Source: a virus
IMG/VR virus record: IMGVR_UViG_3300027792_000307
Location: 64,866-128,865 of that record
Length of the DNA: 64,000 nt
Direction: 5' to 3' (one strand)
Under the pieces are notes generated by a model. That model did not search any database. It had not been told where the DNA came from and worked only from the letters and a program-made list of their open reading frames with translations. Shown in pieces: positions 45,503-56,007 of this stretch. A program made the position numbers and the translations under genes. The stretch's first letter is position 1; each line of letters starts with the position of its first letter.

Positions 45503-45885
45503 TCTATATCTATACGAACTGCTTCAATTTTTACATTAAAATAATCTGGGGTTATAAGTTGGTCTGAAATAGATTTTACAGCAACTTCCCTACTCTTCCT
45601 AATCCCAGATAAACCATAACCAGAAACTGGTTCTAACCAAAGAGTATTCTGTTTTTGGTAGGTCGCATCTATAAATTTAGGCTTTCCGAGTATATTCCAA
45701 AGTTCTCGTTGTGCACCAGGAACTACGTGGGCAAACAATAGATTTCTATTTGCTGAACCTAAAAATGTCTCGATTACAACATTATAATTATCTTCGTCGA
45801 ATCTTTTGCACCAGCATTGAATATAATTTGCAGCATTTTGAGAAGGCATATAAATTTTAAGAGCTGGTCCATCTTGCGTTGGCAT
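45499..45885 (-). CDS. Tail-associated protein, small paralogue family member 1
   Basis: The 128-residue protein begins MPTQDGPALKIYMPSQNAANYI and has CKRFDEDNYNVVIETFLG, VPGAQRELWNILGKPKF and QNTLWLEPVSGYG, the same order of segments as in the two relatives. It starts on the last base of the hub stop (TAATG), so it is translationally coupled. This coupling points to a baseplate role. Confidence 0.6.
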   Translation of the reverse strand: MPTQDGPALKIYMPSQNAANYIQCWCKRFDEDNYNVVIETFLGSANRNLLFAHVVPGAQRELWNILGKPKFIDATYQKQNTLWLEPVSGYGLSGIRKSREVAVKSISDQLITPDYFNVKIEAVRIDIE

Positions 45886-48800
45886 TAATAAACCTCTTTC
45901 TCTAATTCATTTATTCTTTTTGTAATATCAAATGGCTGTTTTCCGTAATTAATTGTAGTTGTAAATCCATTTTTATCTATATTATGAGTATATGAAACTA
46001 TTTCCCATAATCCTCCAATTCCAAGATTTGAAAGATTTGAAGATAGTTTGTAGGAAGTTTCTATTCCAATAGCAGATTCCCCCCTTATTGTAATAGATCC
46101 TTTTCTTACTACTTCATCCATTCCTCTAACCATCTCATTTGCCATAGAGGAGGCTAATGTATATGAATTAATCCTAGAATCTCTTATTATCTTTTGGTGT
46201 CTCCCATATTTATTTATAGATTGGTCATTTACAGCTGTGGCTCGTATCTGTTCATCTCCCTTCCAACCAATATTCATTATTAAAGAACCGGCTGGAACCC
46301 AAGTTGGAACTAAATCATGTGTTTTCCAAACAACTCCAACCCCATTTAATCCTAAATCTGAATTACCAGTTGAATATGCAATCGCTCCATCTGTATAGTC
46401 ACTATTACAATCATAATAATATTTCCAATATCGTAATCCACTTCCTTTTGCACCTGAGTATGCATGCATAACTATCCAATAATAATTTTCTGTTTCTAAA
46501 CTACTTCCATCACTTTGTCTTAATTTTGGTGATTGGTAAGACACATAAGAAGAATAACTTGGTGGATATGGGACGTTGGTTGGTTCAATATATATATCAT
46601 CAGAATGTTCTATCTTAGTCCCAGATTTAGGCAATCCTCCACCAAGAATTTTAGAATACTTAACTTCTGCAGCACATATGTAAGGACTTAAAGACTTTAT
46701 AACTGAACTAGATATATTTTGTGTAACATTAATCATTGTAGATGGTTTCATACAATACATAATTTTAATAGTATGTCCAGATGGTCCCGAATTACCAAGA
46801 GGATTCCATATATTTGGTAATATTTTATACCAAGAAGTCCCACTATCCTTAGAACCGGAATAAGTTATCTTATTAGGAAAAGTTACTTCAGATGGATTTA
46901 TTCTTAAATTAATTATTGGGTCATAAACATTATAATTCTTAGATTCAATTGAACCAGAATTAATACAATAAGTATGTTTAGTCATCCATACAGAATCTAG
47001 GACAGGACATTTAGTTGTATAATAAGAACGATAAGTTCCACTTATCAATATTCTTTTTACTTTATAATAATAATCTGTGTATAGAATATATGCCCCAGGA
47101 GCATAATCTAATACTAGATTTGGAGATAAAGCTTTTATCCATCCTCTACCAGCCCAATTACCAGAAAGATAAATAGTATTTATTCTTAAATAATATGTTG
47201 TACTATAAGAATTTCCTATAATAACTATTACATTTCCAAAATTAGTTTCTTTTAAATTTTCAATATCAAATCTACTGGAAAAATTATGAACGGAAGAATC
47301 CACAGATATTGCAGGAGATGTAGTATACGAACCCCCATCAACTATATTTGAACTAGTTGACCATAAATTATATTGTACCCCATCTACTTTTGAATAAGGA
47401 GCAGTTGTATAAAATTCAAACATATCCTGTTCGCGACAATGAACACTTTGTCCAGTCATACAAAGAGCATCTAAGCTATTGTTTACTCTAACTTTATGTC
47501 TTGTATCTAAATCAAGATATGTATAATCAGTAAATGTATCTGTAAAAACTGTAGATTCTGGTCCAGCAGTCGAATCTGCAGTTGATAAGGAAACCGAATC
47601 AACTTTTGGTGTGTAAGTTCCATTACTAGATAGCATAATTTTTATTTGTGAACTAAATTTATTCTCAAATCCAAAATCGTACCATCCACCATCATTACAT
47701 TTACGGAAATTTTTACTCCCACTATTTGAACCACTTATAAAAATTCTATTAGAAGAAGTAACCCCATCCAAATCTATTTTCATATATCTAGTATAAACCC
47801 GTCTAGAAGGTGTACCGAATGGTTTAGATAAAGCGTATCCAGACTTAGCATAAGTACTAAATGCTCTAATACCAAAATACAAATCCATATCAGTATTACT
47901 ATACCAGGTAGTTCCAGTTCCATCATCACAATATTTTTTATAGCAATAACCATCTCCATATACATCTGATCTCATATAGTAACCTCTTATATCATATGTT
48001 GTTGGGTTATCTGGATGTATAACAAGAGCATAATAATCTGTATTGTTTACTGTGTATTTAGGATTAAGATTAACTAAATAATCAACTATCCCAAAACTAC
48101 TCATAGTAACACTACCGGAACTTAATACATTATTTGGAGTATGTAGCAACCCCCCAGCAGTATCTCTTAATTCTATCCAATATGTATGAGGTTCTGTACC
48201 ACTATTACCACCATAAATAAAAGCACTTTCTATAGTATATGCATTTGAAAATTTAACTATTTGTGCATGATAGCGATGATAACTATTCCTTTCTTGTTGA
48301 TTCTGTGATATATTTTCAAATCCACTATTTAATTTTAAAAATCCATCCTCAAAAAAAACGTTAGAAGTAACTAACCAATATTTCATATGATTATAAAAAT
48401 CATCACTAAAAATTTGTTGAGTTGTATTATTCCATAATTCAAACTCTATATTTTTATTTGGTTCGTTTGGACTTTTACTTCTATCAAGAAACATACTAAT
48501 CGAAGTTAATGTATCTTCTTCAGCTTTTATTCTTTGTGCAATATACATATTTCTTTTAAATATTCCAGAAGAAACTTGACTTATAGGTTTTCCTTCTGGT
48601 AATAAAATCTTTTTTTCTTCATAAAAGTTTTCTGCACCAATTATTAAAATGTCATTAATTAAATCTTCATCATCTTCTTCGACTGGAGACATATCTAATA
48701 TATCATCTTCAACTATATGTATACTATTAATAGGTTCTTCATTTGGATCGTAATAAATTAAGTTTTCATTATTATCTATATAAAATTTAAAACCATCGTA

Positions 48801-49283
48801 ACCTATAAGAGTAATTATTGCGTCACCAACCGTCATATCAGAAAAATCTATTTCAGTAGTAAAATTATTGCCATCAGTTGTATTAGAATTTCCATGAATA
48901 TTTTCACAATAATCTCTAACTAACGAGGAAGCTATGTATCCTGAATATCCAGTATAAAATGCTGAATCTCCGGTTCTATATCTCCACAAATCATATGTTT
49001 TACCGACTAATTGATATGTATATAAATGAACCCCGGCCTTATGGTGCATTTGCTTTCTAGATACATATCCAGAAAACTCTAAGGAATCATTAATATATAT
49101 ATCAACTGAATTCCCTATATCCTGCTGCGAACATTTATATAACTCAATAATTCCTGTCTGATAATAATCCTGGTCCGAATTATTTATGGTAATTCTAGAA
49201 ATATTACTATTATTTGTATATGTATTAGAATTTGAATTTTGTCCTGAATTAAAGTAAACGGCGTAAGTTACATCACTTGTCAT
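45885..49283 (-). CDS. Baseplate hub/tail tip-like protein
   Basis: The 1,132-residue protein directly follows the tape measure gene. Its N-terminus (SGYVSRKQMHHKAGVHLYTYQLVG, in parts) and the region IIGAENFYEEKK resemble gp27-type hub proteins, as does the C-terminal part: YGRHQKIIRDSRINSYTLAS, a run of charged helix, then LGIGGLWEIVSYTHNIDKNG and FTTTINYGKQPFDI. The middle holds a long insertion that may be a sugar-binding or spike domain. A hub or tail-tip role is a firm inference from gene order, less so from sequence. Confidence 0.6.
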   Translation of the reverse strand: MTSDVTYAVYFNSGQNSNSNTYTNNSNISRITINNSDQDYYQTGIIELYKCSQQDIGNSVDIYINDSLEFSGYVSRKQMHHKAGVHLYTYQLVGKTYDLWRYRTGDSAFYTGYSGYIASSLVRDYCENIHGNSNTTDGNNFTTEIDFSDMTVGDAIITLIGYDGFKFYIDNNENLIYYDPNEEPINSIHIVEDDILDMSPVEEDDEDLINDILIIGAENFYEEKKILLPEGKPISQVSSGIFKRNMYIAQRIKAEEDTLTSISMFLDRSKSPNEPNKNIEFELWNNTTQQIFSDDFYNHMKYWLVTSNVFFEDGFLKLNSGFENISQNQQERNSYHRYHAQIVKFSNAYTIESAFIYGGNSGTEPHTYWIELRDTAGGLLHTPNNVLSSGSVTMSSFGIVDYLVNLNPKYTVNNTDYYALVIHPDNPTTYDIRGYYMRSDVYGDGYCYKKYCDDGTGTTWYSNTDMDLYFGIRAFSTYAKSGYALSKPFGTPSRRVYTRYMKIDLDGVTSSNRIFISGSNSGSKNFRKCNDGGWYDFGFENKFSSQIKIMLSSNGTYTPKVDSVSLSTADSTAGPESTVFTDTFTDYTYLDLDTRHKVRVNNSLDALCMTGQSVHCREQDMFEFYTTAPYSKVDGVQYNLWSTSSNIVDGGSYTTSPAISVDSSVHNFSSRFDIENLKETNFGNVIVIIGNSYSTTYYLRINTIYLSGNWAGRGWIKALSPNLVLDYAPGAYILYTDYYYKVKRILISGTYRSYYTTKCPVLDSVWMTKHTYCINSGSIESKNYNVYDPIINLRINPSEVTFPNKITYSGSKDSGTSWYKILPNIWNPLGNSGPSGHTIKIMYCMKPSTMINVTQNISSSVIKSLSPYICAAEVKYSKILGGGLPKSGTKIEHSDDIYIEPTNVPYPPSYSSYVSYQSPKLRQSDGSSLETENYYWIVMHAYSGAKGSGLRYWKYYYDCNSDYTDGAIAYSTGNSDLGLNGVGVVWKTHDLVPTWVPAGSLIMNIGWKGDEQIRATAVNDQSINKYGRHQKIIRDSRINSYTLASSMANEMVRGMDEVVRKGSITIRGESAIGIETSYKLSSNLSNLGIGGLWEIVSYTHNIDKNGFTTTINYGKQPFDITKRINELEKEVY

Positions 49284-49285
49284 TA

Positions 49286-52200
49286 TTACCCACTTGCTCG
49301 CATACGGAATTTGAGTTGTTCAGAAAATTCCCCTGCATTAGCGATGGCATTTACATTAATTGGGCCCATTATATTGAAGTTTTCATTAATATTACTGGAA
49401 TAATCATTACCGCCACCACCAACAATTCCACCCTGTTGTTTATAACTAACCATATCCGGGAAGTATTTTGGTAGTATTTGCATTAATATTTGTTTACCAT
49501 ACTTTTTATTCAATCCCTGCAGAGGAATTATTGCTTCTTTCCCAGCCTCTCCTATCATAGATAATTGAGGACCTGCAACTATACCCCCTTTAGCCCAACC
49601 AAGATAATCACCAACTTTCTTTTTCATCAGATAAGTATTTAAATTATTTTTAAAATCCCATCTCTTTATTAATCCGGAAGTAGAAGTTACAGTACCTGTA
49701 GCTTTAGTTGGGTTCGTCATAGATTTAACATAACCAGCTGCTCCCTCTCCTGGTTTATAAGGTTCTCCTTCACTTCCTCCACCTGGAACTGCACCTCCAC
49801 CACCGCCTCCCCCACCACCTTTTCCACCCGCACCACCAGTTCCTTCGTCTGTTACAATATCTTGATATATAATTATAGGATGAGCATCCCAATAAGCTTG
49901 CATTGCTGTAAATAAATCGTTTAGCTGTAGAATATTATCGGATTTAAATTTTTCCCATAATTCCCCATTCCAAGTTTGTGTTACGTCAATACCGGATTCA
50001 GATGATATTGAGTTTAATGCATCTGTAATTTGTTGTTTTCTAGTTCCAGTTAAATCACTATAAAATTCATCAAAAGTATCCCCATCCCAAGATGACATCC
50101 AAGACATATCAAAGTCAAACCCCATATCATCCATCCAATCTAGCATTTTATTTGCATCACCACCAAATGTCTCCAAAAATATACTAGCTCCATCTAATGA
50201 CATAGCCGATTTAAAGACATTTTCATTCATACCCAAAAATGCTCTAGAAAGTTTATTAATAGCGTTTGTCATAGCTATACTAGCGGCTGTCATAGCTTTT
50301 GTTGTCTTTAATTGTTCTGCTTGTAAATCGTATCCAGTTTGTTGGTCTGAAAGCAAACCAGTTAAATTTGCTCTATAAACATCTATATTTTCAATACCTA
50401 ATATTTTTTGTAAATCCTCCATTTTCATATCTTTTTTGAATTGGTTCATCGCCTTTCCAGCTTCTATCATAGTTGCTGCAAGGATTAAATCTTCATCAGA
50501 AAATTCTGACAAGGATTTAGCATTAGTTGAATAAAACGCATTTAAAGTTTCTAATATAGATGCCTCATCTTCACCAATAGTTTCTGCTAGACCCATCTTT
50601 TTTATAAGGTCTTTATATACTGGACCAATACTAGATAATGTATCTATATAAGAATTAAGTTGAGTTGTAGTATAACCATGAGCTTGTAGATAAGCTAACG
50701 CTTCAGCTTGGTCTTTTACAGTATCAGTATAATTTTCTGCATTTTTATCCAAGGTTTGTAAAGCTATTGTACTATCTATATATAAATCAAGGTTTTTAAG
50801 TTCCTCTTCTCCCAACTTCTCTAAATCTATTGGTAGAACTTGCAAGGATTTGGCCATCCTTGTAGTATTATCCATTAAAGTAACGAATGCATCATCTAAT
50901 TCTAATGTTGCCGTAGCTAATTCCGCTTCTCCTTCAGCTATTTGTCCAGGAATTTCTATTAAATCTAAAAACTTACGATAAACTTCTTCAGATATAGCTC
51001 CAGTCTCTTTTAATCTTTCAATTGTTGGAAGAACTTCTGTTCTGAAATTTGCAACAGCATTACTTAATCTATCCTGTGCATCTTTATATCTAACAATAAT
51101 ATCAACATTTTCTGCACCAGAACCTATTAAATCTCTCAATGCCTTATCATATTCTTTAGTTCCTTTCTTTGAAGCCATAAATGCCTTATATTCTTCATAT
51201 TGATTGGCATTAAGCTTTTCTACAGCTTTTGTATATTCAAAGTTTAACTCCTGAACCCCTCCTTGGGCCTTTTCTAATTCAGTGTAAGCACCTATCATAT
51301 CTTCTGTCAGCATACCCTCCTCTGCAAGTGCATCAAATAATTCCTCCTCTCCCTCTGCTTGGTCATTCTTTAATTTATATAATTTGTATTCAATTTCATA
51401 TACTTTTTCCTGCATTTCAAAGTAATTCTTTAATTTTTCACTAGTAAATTTAAGTATGTTTGCTGTAAAATCTAATAATGCATTATATTCGGCTTCAGCT
51501 AAAGATGCATTAGTGGTTGCATCGGCAAGGAGTTCTCTAGAATTTAATAAATCTTGAGAGAATGTTAATAATTCTGTTTCATTTGAAGTTAACATTGCAT
51601 ATTCAGTTACAGTATGTTCTGTCTCTAATCCTTCGTCAACTACATGCTGTATGGCCTTACCATATTCTTTATATGAATTTATAACATTTTTAGAAATAGT
51701 AAGAGTGGAATTCTTTTCAGCCAATTCAGTTTCATTTTCAGATAGATCTCTTGTTGCAGATTCCAATGCAGCGTATGCCCGAAGAGCTTCTTTAGAATTG
51801 GATCCAAATGTATTCAATGCTGCGGCGTATTCTATAGTAGTATTTGAAAGTTCTGTTAAAGCATTTTCATGTTCTCTTTCGAGTTCTTGTATTTGATTTT
51901 GTATACTTGCATAATTTTCCATCTCTCCTATAACTTCATCTAAAATACCTATATTTTGTGATAGAAGTCTATTTTTTGCTTCCTTTTGTGTAATTTCACC
52001 CTTTTCGTCAGTTATTGCTTTATCTGAACTTTTATACACTCTTATCTGGGATTCATTAACCCCACGAATTGCAGTTAAATATCCTTTTATAGCACCCATT
52101 TCATCTGCTATGGCTTTTCTAGTTTTTTCGGTTGCATAAGCAACTTTTACTTGAGCATCAGCGTAAGCTTCAATATCTAATTTAGCAGCTTTATTGAGTT

Positions 52201-55200
52201 CAGTAAGTTCCTCTTTCGCTTTTTTCTCTTCTTTTAATGCAATATCAAGATTTTCTGTAGCTACCTGGTACTTAAGAATTTGTGGTGATAATTTTGAAGT
52301 TATAGCCCATTGTTGATTATCCAATACGATGCTTTTTTTCTTTTCTGGATCCAAAGCCATAAACTCTACACCTAATTCATGCCAGTATTTTATATAATTC
52401 ATTATTGAATCAGTATCTCCCATATCAACTTCTGGGGGTTTAATCTCTTTTAATCTTTCTAAATCGTACTTAAATCTCTTATCGAATGCACCTTTTCCAG
52501 CTATTGTATCATAAAGTTTTACATATTCATCTCTAGTAAGTTTCACAGATTTCATTTCTTTTTCTAAATTACCTGTTTCGGCTCCCCATTCATATAAAGT
52601 TATATTATGGTCTGGTAAACCAATTTTAAACTTTTGAGTTTTTTGTACTGTATTAATTAACTCAAATAATGCTAAATTAACTCTATTTATATCCCCTGTA
52701 AAATCATCAAATTGGTCCCCAGAAGTTATACCCATAAATTCTCTGAAAGATTTCAAAGTATACTCTGTTGCGTCTTTAAAAACCGTTAAAGCTGCAGTTA
52801 TAGCAAATATTGAACCTACGGCTAATGCTGCTATAAGAGCCCAAGGATTAGCTAAAATAGATTTATTAAGGGCATTATGAAGAACTATAGCTTCAGATGT
52901 TTTAACATTAACAGCCTGTTGAGCTACAGCTTCAGCACCTAATAATGCAACTTTAAGCTTACTTAAACCAATACCTATAGCGGTAGCAGAATTAGTAGCT
53001 ATTTGAACGAATTTTAGAGTCATCCACATAGGAAGTAAAAATGATAATATTTGTAATAATCCTTTTAAATTTTTAACCAAAAATGATAATACTCCACCAA
53101 TTGCTCTTAATGTTGGAACTAGGTCTTTCATACCATCGGCCATAGCCATTAAACCTGGAGCCATACTTTCAGCAATCTCTAGACCAGCCGTATGAATAGC
53201 GTTTTCAGATTTTTTAAATGCAGATAATAAAGTGGATTCTTGTAATTCTGCAACCGCTGCTGTTACTCCCTTAGCATTTTCCAATTCAGATACGTATCTA
53301 GCAACTTCATCGGCGTTATCTACCAAAGTCATTGCCGCTGAGGCGGTTCTAGACCTGAATATCTCGGAGGATTGTGCAGCCCCAAATCCAGCATTTCTCA
53401 ATTTATATAATATTTCTGTAAAGGTATATATTTCAGGATTTACATCATCGATAGTTAGACCCAACTCTGCTAGAGCGTCACTAGCTTCTTTAGTCGGGTC
53501 TAAAAATTTAGTAAAAATCATATTTAAACGTTGACCAGCAGCAGCCCCTTCCATACCTCTATCTGTAAGAGCGGCTAAAGAAGCAACAGCCTCTTCTAAC
53601 TCTATACCCATAGCACCGGCTGTAGGACCAACGTATTCCATACCAGCTTTTAATCTATCAAATGTTAAGAAAGACGAGTTAATTGCCTGTGTAAAAACAT
53701 CTACAACTCTTTGAGTATCTTCGAACTCTAATCCAAAGGAAGTTAAGGCTGTGGCTACGGAATATGTAGCATCCTTTAATTCTACTTGTGTTGCTGTGGC
53801 ATATTGTAATATTGGTAATAGATTTTGTTCTGTCATTTCTCCTATATCATAACCAGCTGAAGCTAAATCATAGAAAGCTTCTGCAACCTGATTTGCATTA
53901 TATAAAGTTTTTTTACCAAGGCTCTTTGATAAATCCATAATATGTTTACTAACTGCTTCAAAACCAGAACCCATATATCCTGTTACAGCTGTTGCGTTAA
54001 CTGCGGCCTGTTGGAATTGCTTAAAGTTATCAATTAAACCTTGAATACCCTGTCTTAATTGCATAACCATTTGAACACCGACCGAGAAAGTTATGTAGTG
54101 TAATACTTGAGCACCGAATTGTCTTACGCTATCTCCTAAACTCTTAAACCCTAGAATGCCCCTTTTAGTTTGGGCTTCTACGGCCTTTAAGTTAGCAACT
54201 AAAGCGTATTGGTCTTTACCTAAACTTACAATACCGTTTGATAGTTCCATAGATGTACCGTATTGCTTATTAAATGCAGCTGTTTGTTTTTGTGCTGCCA
54301 AAGTAGCTTTACCCATAAATGCTGCATTTTTATACTGTTCTGGTGTCAATACTTGGTAAACCTTATAATATCTAGACAAAGCTTGTGTAATAGTATCAAT
54401 CTTTTGACTTTCCATACCAACATTAGAAGTTGCAGGAACCCCAACAGTTTCTCTTAAAGCTGCATTTTTTTGTCTTATAGCTATAATAACTTTTTGTAAT
54501 CCATTTTCAACTCCTCGTTCCTCCATAATTATGTCTTGATTTTGTGTTTGATATTTTGATAATGTAGTCATTAAACTTTTTACTTCCGAATTAAATGATT
54601 CTGTTGTTTGTCCTTTTCTTTGCATTAATGTAACTACTTCTTCCCCTCCCTGAAATCCTGGCATTGTAGTATAAGGAGTTGGAGTAGGTGCCCCACCAGA
54701 AATTTGACCTTCCTTTATTGCTGCATTTTTATCTCTTATTGCAACTGTAACCATTCTAATTTTATCTACAGTTTCCCCTTCAGTAGTAATTAATTGTTCA
54801 TCTATCCCAACTTGTTTTTGTAGCGTAGCTTGTAGTTCTTTAACCCGAATGTCGAATTTCTCCGCACTTTCTTTACTCTTATCAAAAGATATGGATTCTG
54901 ATACCATTTGTTTTGGCGGTAATGCAAGTTGTGGTTGTGTCCCAATAAATTCATTTTCAAATGTAGTTCCCTTTGGCATACCCCAATCAGCAGTAAATGT
55001 ACTCTTTAAAGCTTGTTGTAAAGCTAATCCTTCAGCTCTGGCAGTTCTTAATTGTTCAGTCAATGGCAACATTAAATTTTTTGGAACCACGTTTCCGAAG
55101 TTATTCCGGAGTTCATTCATAGTGTCTAAAATCTTCCCTTGAGCTTCTTTGTTAGCTGTAATTAATCCCTGGAATATTTTTTCTGTACCAGTTAATGTTG

Positions 55201-55348
55201 GAGCCGGAATATGTCTAGGAATAGCACTAAAAAGTTCTCTATTGATATCTGAAGCTAAAGTAGCAACGGTATTCCTAATTTTACTTGCCGCAGTGGTAAT
55301 ATTGCTAAATTCTGCAAGGAAAGTTATATTTACACTATTTTCTGCCAT
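49286..55348 (-). CDS. Tape measure protein (TP901 type)
   Basis: This is the largest gene, 2,020 residues. The TP901 core runs from about 460 to 780 (NQVAEAFYDLASAGYDIGEM, MGIELEEAVASLAALTDRG, and a RSRTASAAMTLVDNADEVAR segment). A hydrophobic helix follows near 830 (PWALIAALAVGSIFAITAAL), then long coiled-coil-rich helices, a Gly run near 1,835 and GEAGKEAIIPLQGL near the end, typical of tape measures. At about 0.15 nm per residue the tail would be roughly 300 nm, long and probably flexible or contractile. AGGT precedes the ATG. Confidence 0.92.
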   Translation of the reverse strand: MAENSVNITFLAEFSNITTAASKIRNTVATLASDINRELFSAIPRHIPAPTLTGTEKIFQGLITANKEAQGKILDTMNELRNNFGNVVPKNLMLPLTEQLRTARAEGLALQQALKSTFTADWGMPKGTTFENEFIGTQPQLALPPKQMVSESISFDKSKESAEKFDIRVKELQATLQKQVGIDEQLITTEGETVDKIRMVTVAIRDKNAAIKEGQISGGAPTPTPYTTMPGFQGGEEVVTLMQRKGQTTESFNSEVKSLMTTLSKYQTQNQDIIMEERGVENGLQKVIIAIRQKNAALRETVGVPATSNVGMESQKIDTITQALSRYYKVYQVLTPEQYKNAAFMGKATLAAQKQTAAFNKQYGTSMELSNGIVSLGKDQYALVANLKAVEAQTKRGILGFKSLGDSVRQFGAQVLHYITFSVGVQMVMQLRQGIQGLIDNFKQFQQAAVNATAVTGYMGSGFEAVSKHIMDLSKSLGKKTLYNANQVAEAFYDLASAGYDIGEMTEQNLLPILQYATATQVELKDATYSVATALTSFGLEFEDTQRVVDVFTQAINSSFLTFDRLKAGMEYVGPTAGAMGIELEEAVASLAALTDRGMEGAAAGQRLNMIFTKFLDPTKEASDALAELGLTIDDVNPEIYTFTEILYKLRNAGFGAAQSSEIFRSRTASAAMTLVDNADEVARYVSELENAKGVTAAVAELQESTLLSAFKKSENAIHTAGLEIAESMAPGLMAMADGMKDLVPTLRAIGGVLSFLVKNLKGLLQILSFLLPMWMTLKFVQIATNSATAIGIGLSKLKVALLGAEAVAQQAVNVKTSEAIVLHNALNKSILANPWALIAALAVGSIFAITAALTVFKDATEYTLKSFREFMGITSGDQFDDFTGDINRVNLALFELINTVQKTQKFKIGLPDHNITLYEWGAETGNLEKEMKSVKLTRDEYVKLYDTIAGKGAFDKRFKYDLERLKEIKPPEVDMGDTDSIMNYIKYWHELGVEFMALDPEKKKSIVLDNQQWAITSKLSPQILKYQVATENLDIALKEEKKAKEELTELNKAAKLDIEAYADAQVKVAYATEKTRKAIADEMGAIKGYLTAIRGVNESQIRVYKSSDKAITDEKGEITQKEAKNRLLSQNIGILDEVIGEMENYASIQNQIQELEREHENALTELSNTTIEYAAALNTFGSNSKEALRAYAALESATRDLSENETELAEKNSTLTISKNVINSYKEYGKAIQHVVDEGLETEHTVTEYAMLTSNETELLTFSQDLLNSRELLADATTNASLAEAEYNALLDFTANILKFTSEKLKNYFEMQEKVYEIEYKLYKLKNDQAEGEEELFDALAEEGMLTEDMIGAYTELEKAQGGVQELNFEYTKAVEKLNANQYEEYKAFMASKKGTKEYDKALRDLIGSGAENVDIIVRYKDAQDRLSNAVANFRTEVLPTIERLKETGAISEEVYRKFLDLIEIPGQIAEGEAELATATLELDDAFVTLMDNTTRMAKSLQVLPIDLEKLGEEELKNLDLYIDSTIALQTLDKNAENYTDTVKDQAEALAYLQAHGYTTTQLNSYIDTLSSIGPVYKDLIKKMGLAETIGEDEASILETLNAFYSTNAKSLSEFSDEDLILAATMIEAGKAMNQFKKDMKMEDLQKILGIENIDVYRANLTGLLSDQQTGYDLQAEQLKTTKAMTAASIAMTNAINKLSRAFLGMNENVFKSAMSLDGASIFLETFGGDANKMLDWMDDMGFDFDMSWMSSWDGDTFDEFYSDLTGTRKQQITDALNSISSESGIDVTQTWNGELWEKFKSDNILQLNDLFTAMQAYWDAHPIIIYQDIVTDEGTGGAGGKGGGGGGGGGAVPGGGSEGEPYKPGEGAAGYVKSMTNPTKATGTVTSTSGLIKRWDFKNNLNTYLMKKKVGDYLGWAKGGIVAGPQLSMIGEAGKEAIIPLQGLNKKYGKQILMQILPKYFPDMVSYKQQGGIVGGGGNDYSSNINENFNIMGPINVNAIANAGEFSEQLKFRMRASG

Positions 55349-55463
55349 AATTACCTATAAAAACAACATTTATACATAAATCGTTAATACTTGCTAAAAA
55401 AAGTAAAAAACATTGAAGTATATAGCAATTTTATAAAGTTTAAAGAAAAAAGGATATTTAGAA
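55349..55463 (-). promoter_or_regulatory. Gap upstream of tape measure gene, possible promoter
   Basis: This is one of the few untranslated gaps in the tail block. On the minus strand it is strongly AT-rich and has TTTATAAA at 55430-55437 and TATACT at 55418-55423, which would suit a TATA-like or a bacterial -10 element, but I find no clear -35. A short inverted repeat (TTGCTA/TAGCAA) lies within. I see no Rho-independent terminator. A promoter for the tape measure gene is possible. Confidence 0.3.
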
Positions 55464-55781
55464 CTATGTTTGGTCTACATTTACAAGCCAAATTACTTCC
55501 CTTTCGTGTTTTTCTTTATAATCATATTTTGTTCCATAATAAAATCTCCCCCACCAATCTATTAAATAGATACCTAGCAAATCGGTAGGACCCGTTGAAA
55601 AGTAATATCTATAGTTTCCTGTGGAATCTTTTGAACCGGAACCTTCTATTAAAATGGTCCCATCTGGTTTATATATCTCAACGTAAGCAATATTACCAGA
55701 AGGATCAACTGGGGTAGATCCGGATTTGAATGCCACCATAGTTCTTACTGTTGTTTCCCTTTCAAATTTAGTTAAACTCAA
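55464..55781 (-). CDS. Hypothetical tail-associated protein (105 aa)
   Basis: The start is TTG at 55781, with GGGG about 8 bases upstream; no in-frame ATG or GTG precedes it. The product contains FKSGSTPVDPSGNIAYVEIY, PDGTILIEGSGSKDSTGNY and a hydrophobic YLIDWWGRFYYG, like a small beta-sandwich protein of tail modules. The position next to the tape measure would fit a tail assembly chaperone or neck protein. No family recognised. Confidence 0.45.
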   Translation of the reverse strand: MSLTKFERETTVRTMVAFKSGSTPVDPSGNIAYVEIYKPDGTILIEGSGSKDSTGNYRYYFSTGPTDLLGIYLIDWWGRFYYGTKYDYKEKHEREVIWLVNVDQT

Positions 55782-55794
55782 TTTTACATCCCCG

Positions 55795-56007
55795 TTATTG
55801 AGATACAGATACTATACATGTGGTTTCCTGGTCTTTGGAAACGACTGCAACATTTTCTGTTCCATCTGTAGTATGTGCCGCAGAATGCTCTTGATCGTAA
55901 GTAACCGTAACTGAATTAGGAATTACCGTATCAGGTATTATATGAAGATAAGTATCAAATAAAGAATCATCGAAAATTGCCGTATCAAAAAATGCGTCAG
56001 TTGGCAT
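55795..56007 (-). CDS. Small hypothetical protein (70 aa)
   Basis: The 70-residue product starts MPTDAFFDTAIFDDSLFDTY and is acidic, rich in Thr and Val at the end (ENVAVVSKDQETTCIVSVSQ). It overlaps the upstream gene by one base (TAATG). No family recognised; small tail-module accessory proteins often look like this. Confidence 0.5.
   Translation of the reverse strand: MPTDAFFDTAIFDDSLFDTYLHIIPDTVIPNSVTVTYDQEHSAAHTTDGTENVAVVSKDQETTCIVSVSQ

Noticed and set aside
53232-53534. 100-residue plus-strand frame inside the tape measure gene
   Set aside because: Antisense shadow of a low-stop region; the coding strand carries the TP901 core.
55391-55588. 65-residue plus-strand frame near the tape measure start
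   Set aside because: Mostly antisense to the 105-residue gene; no ribosome site; the spelled protein looks random.
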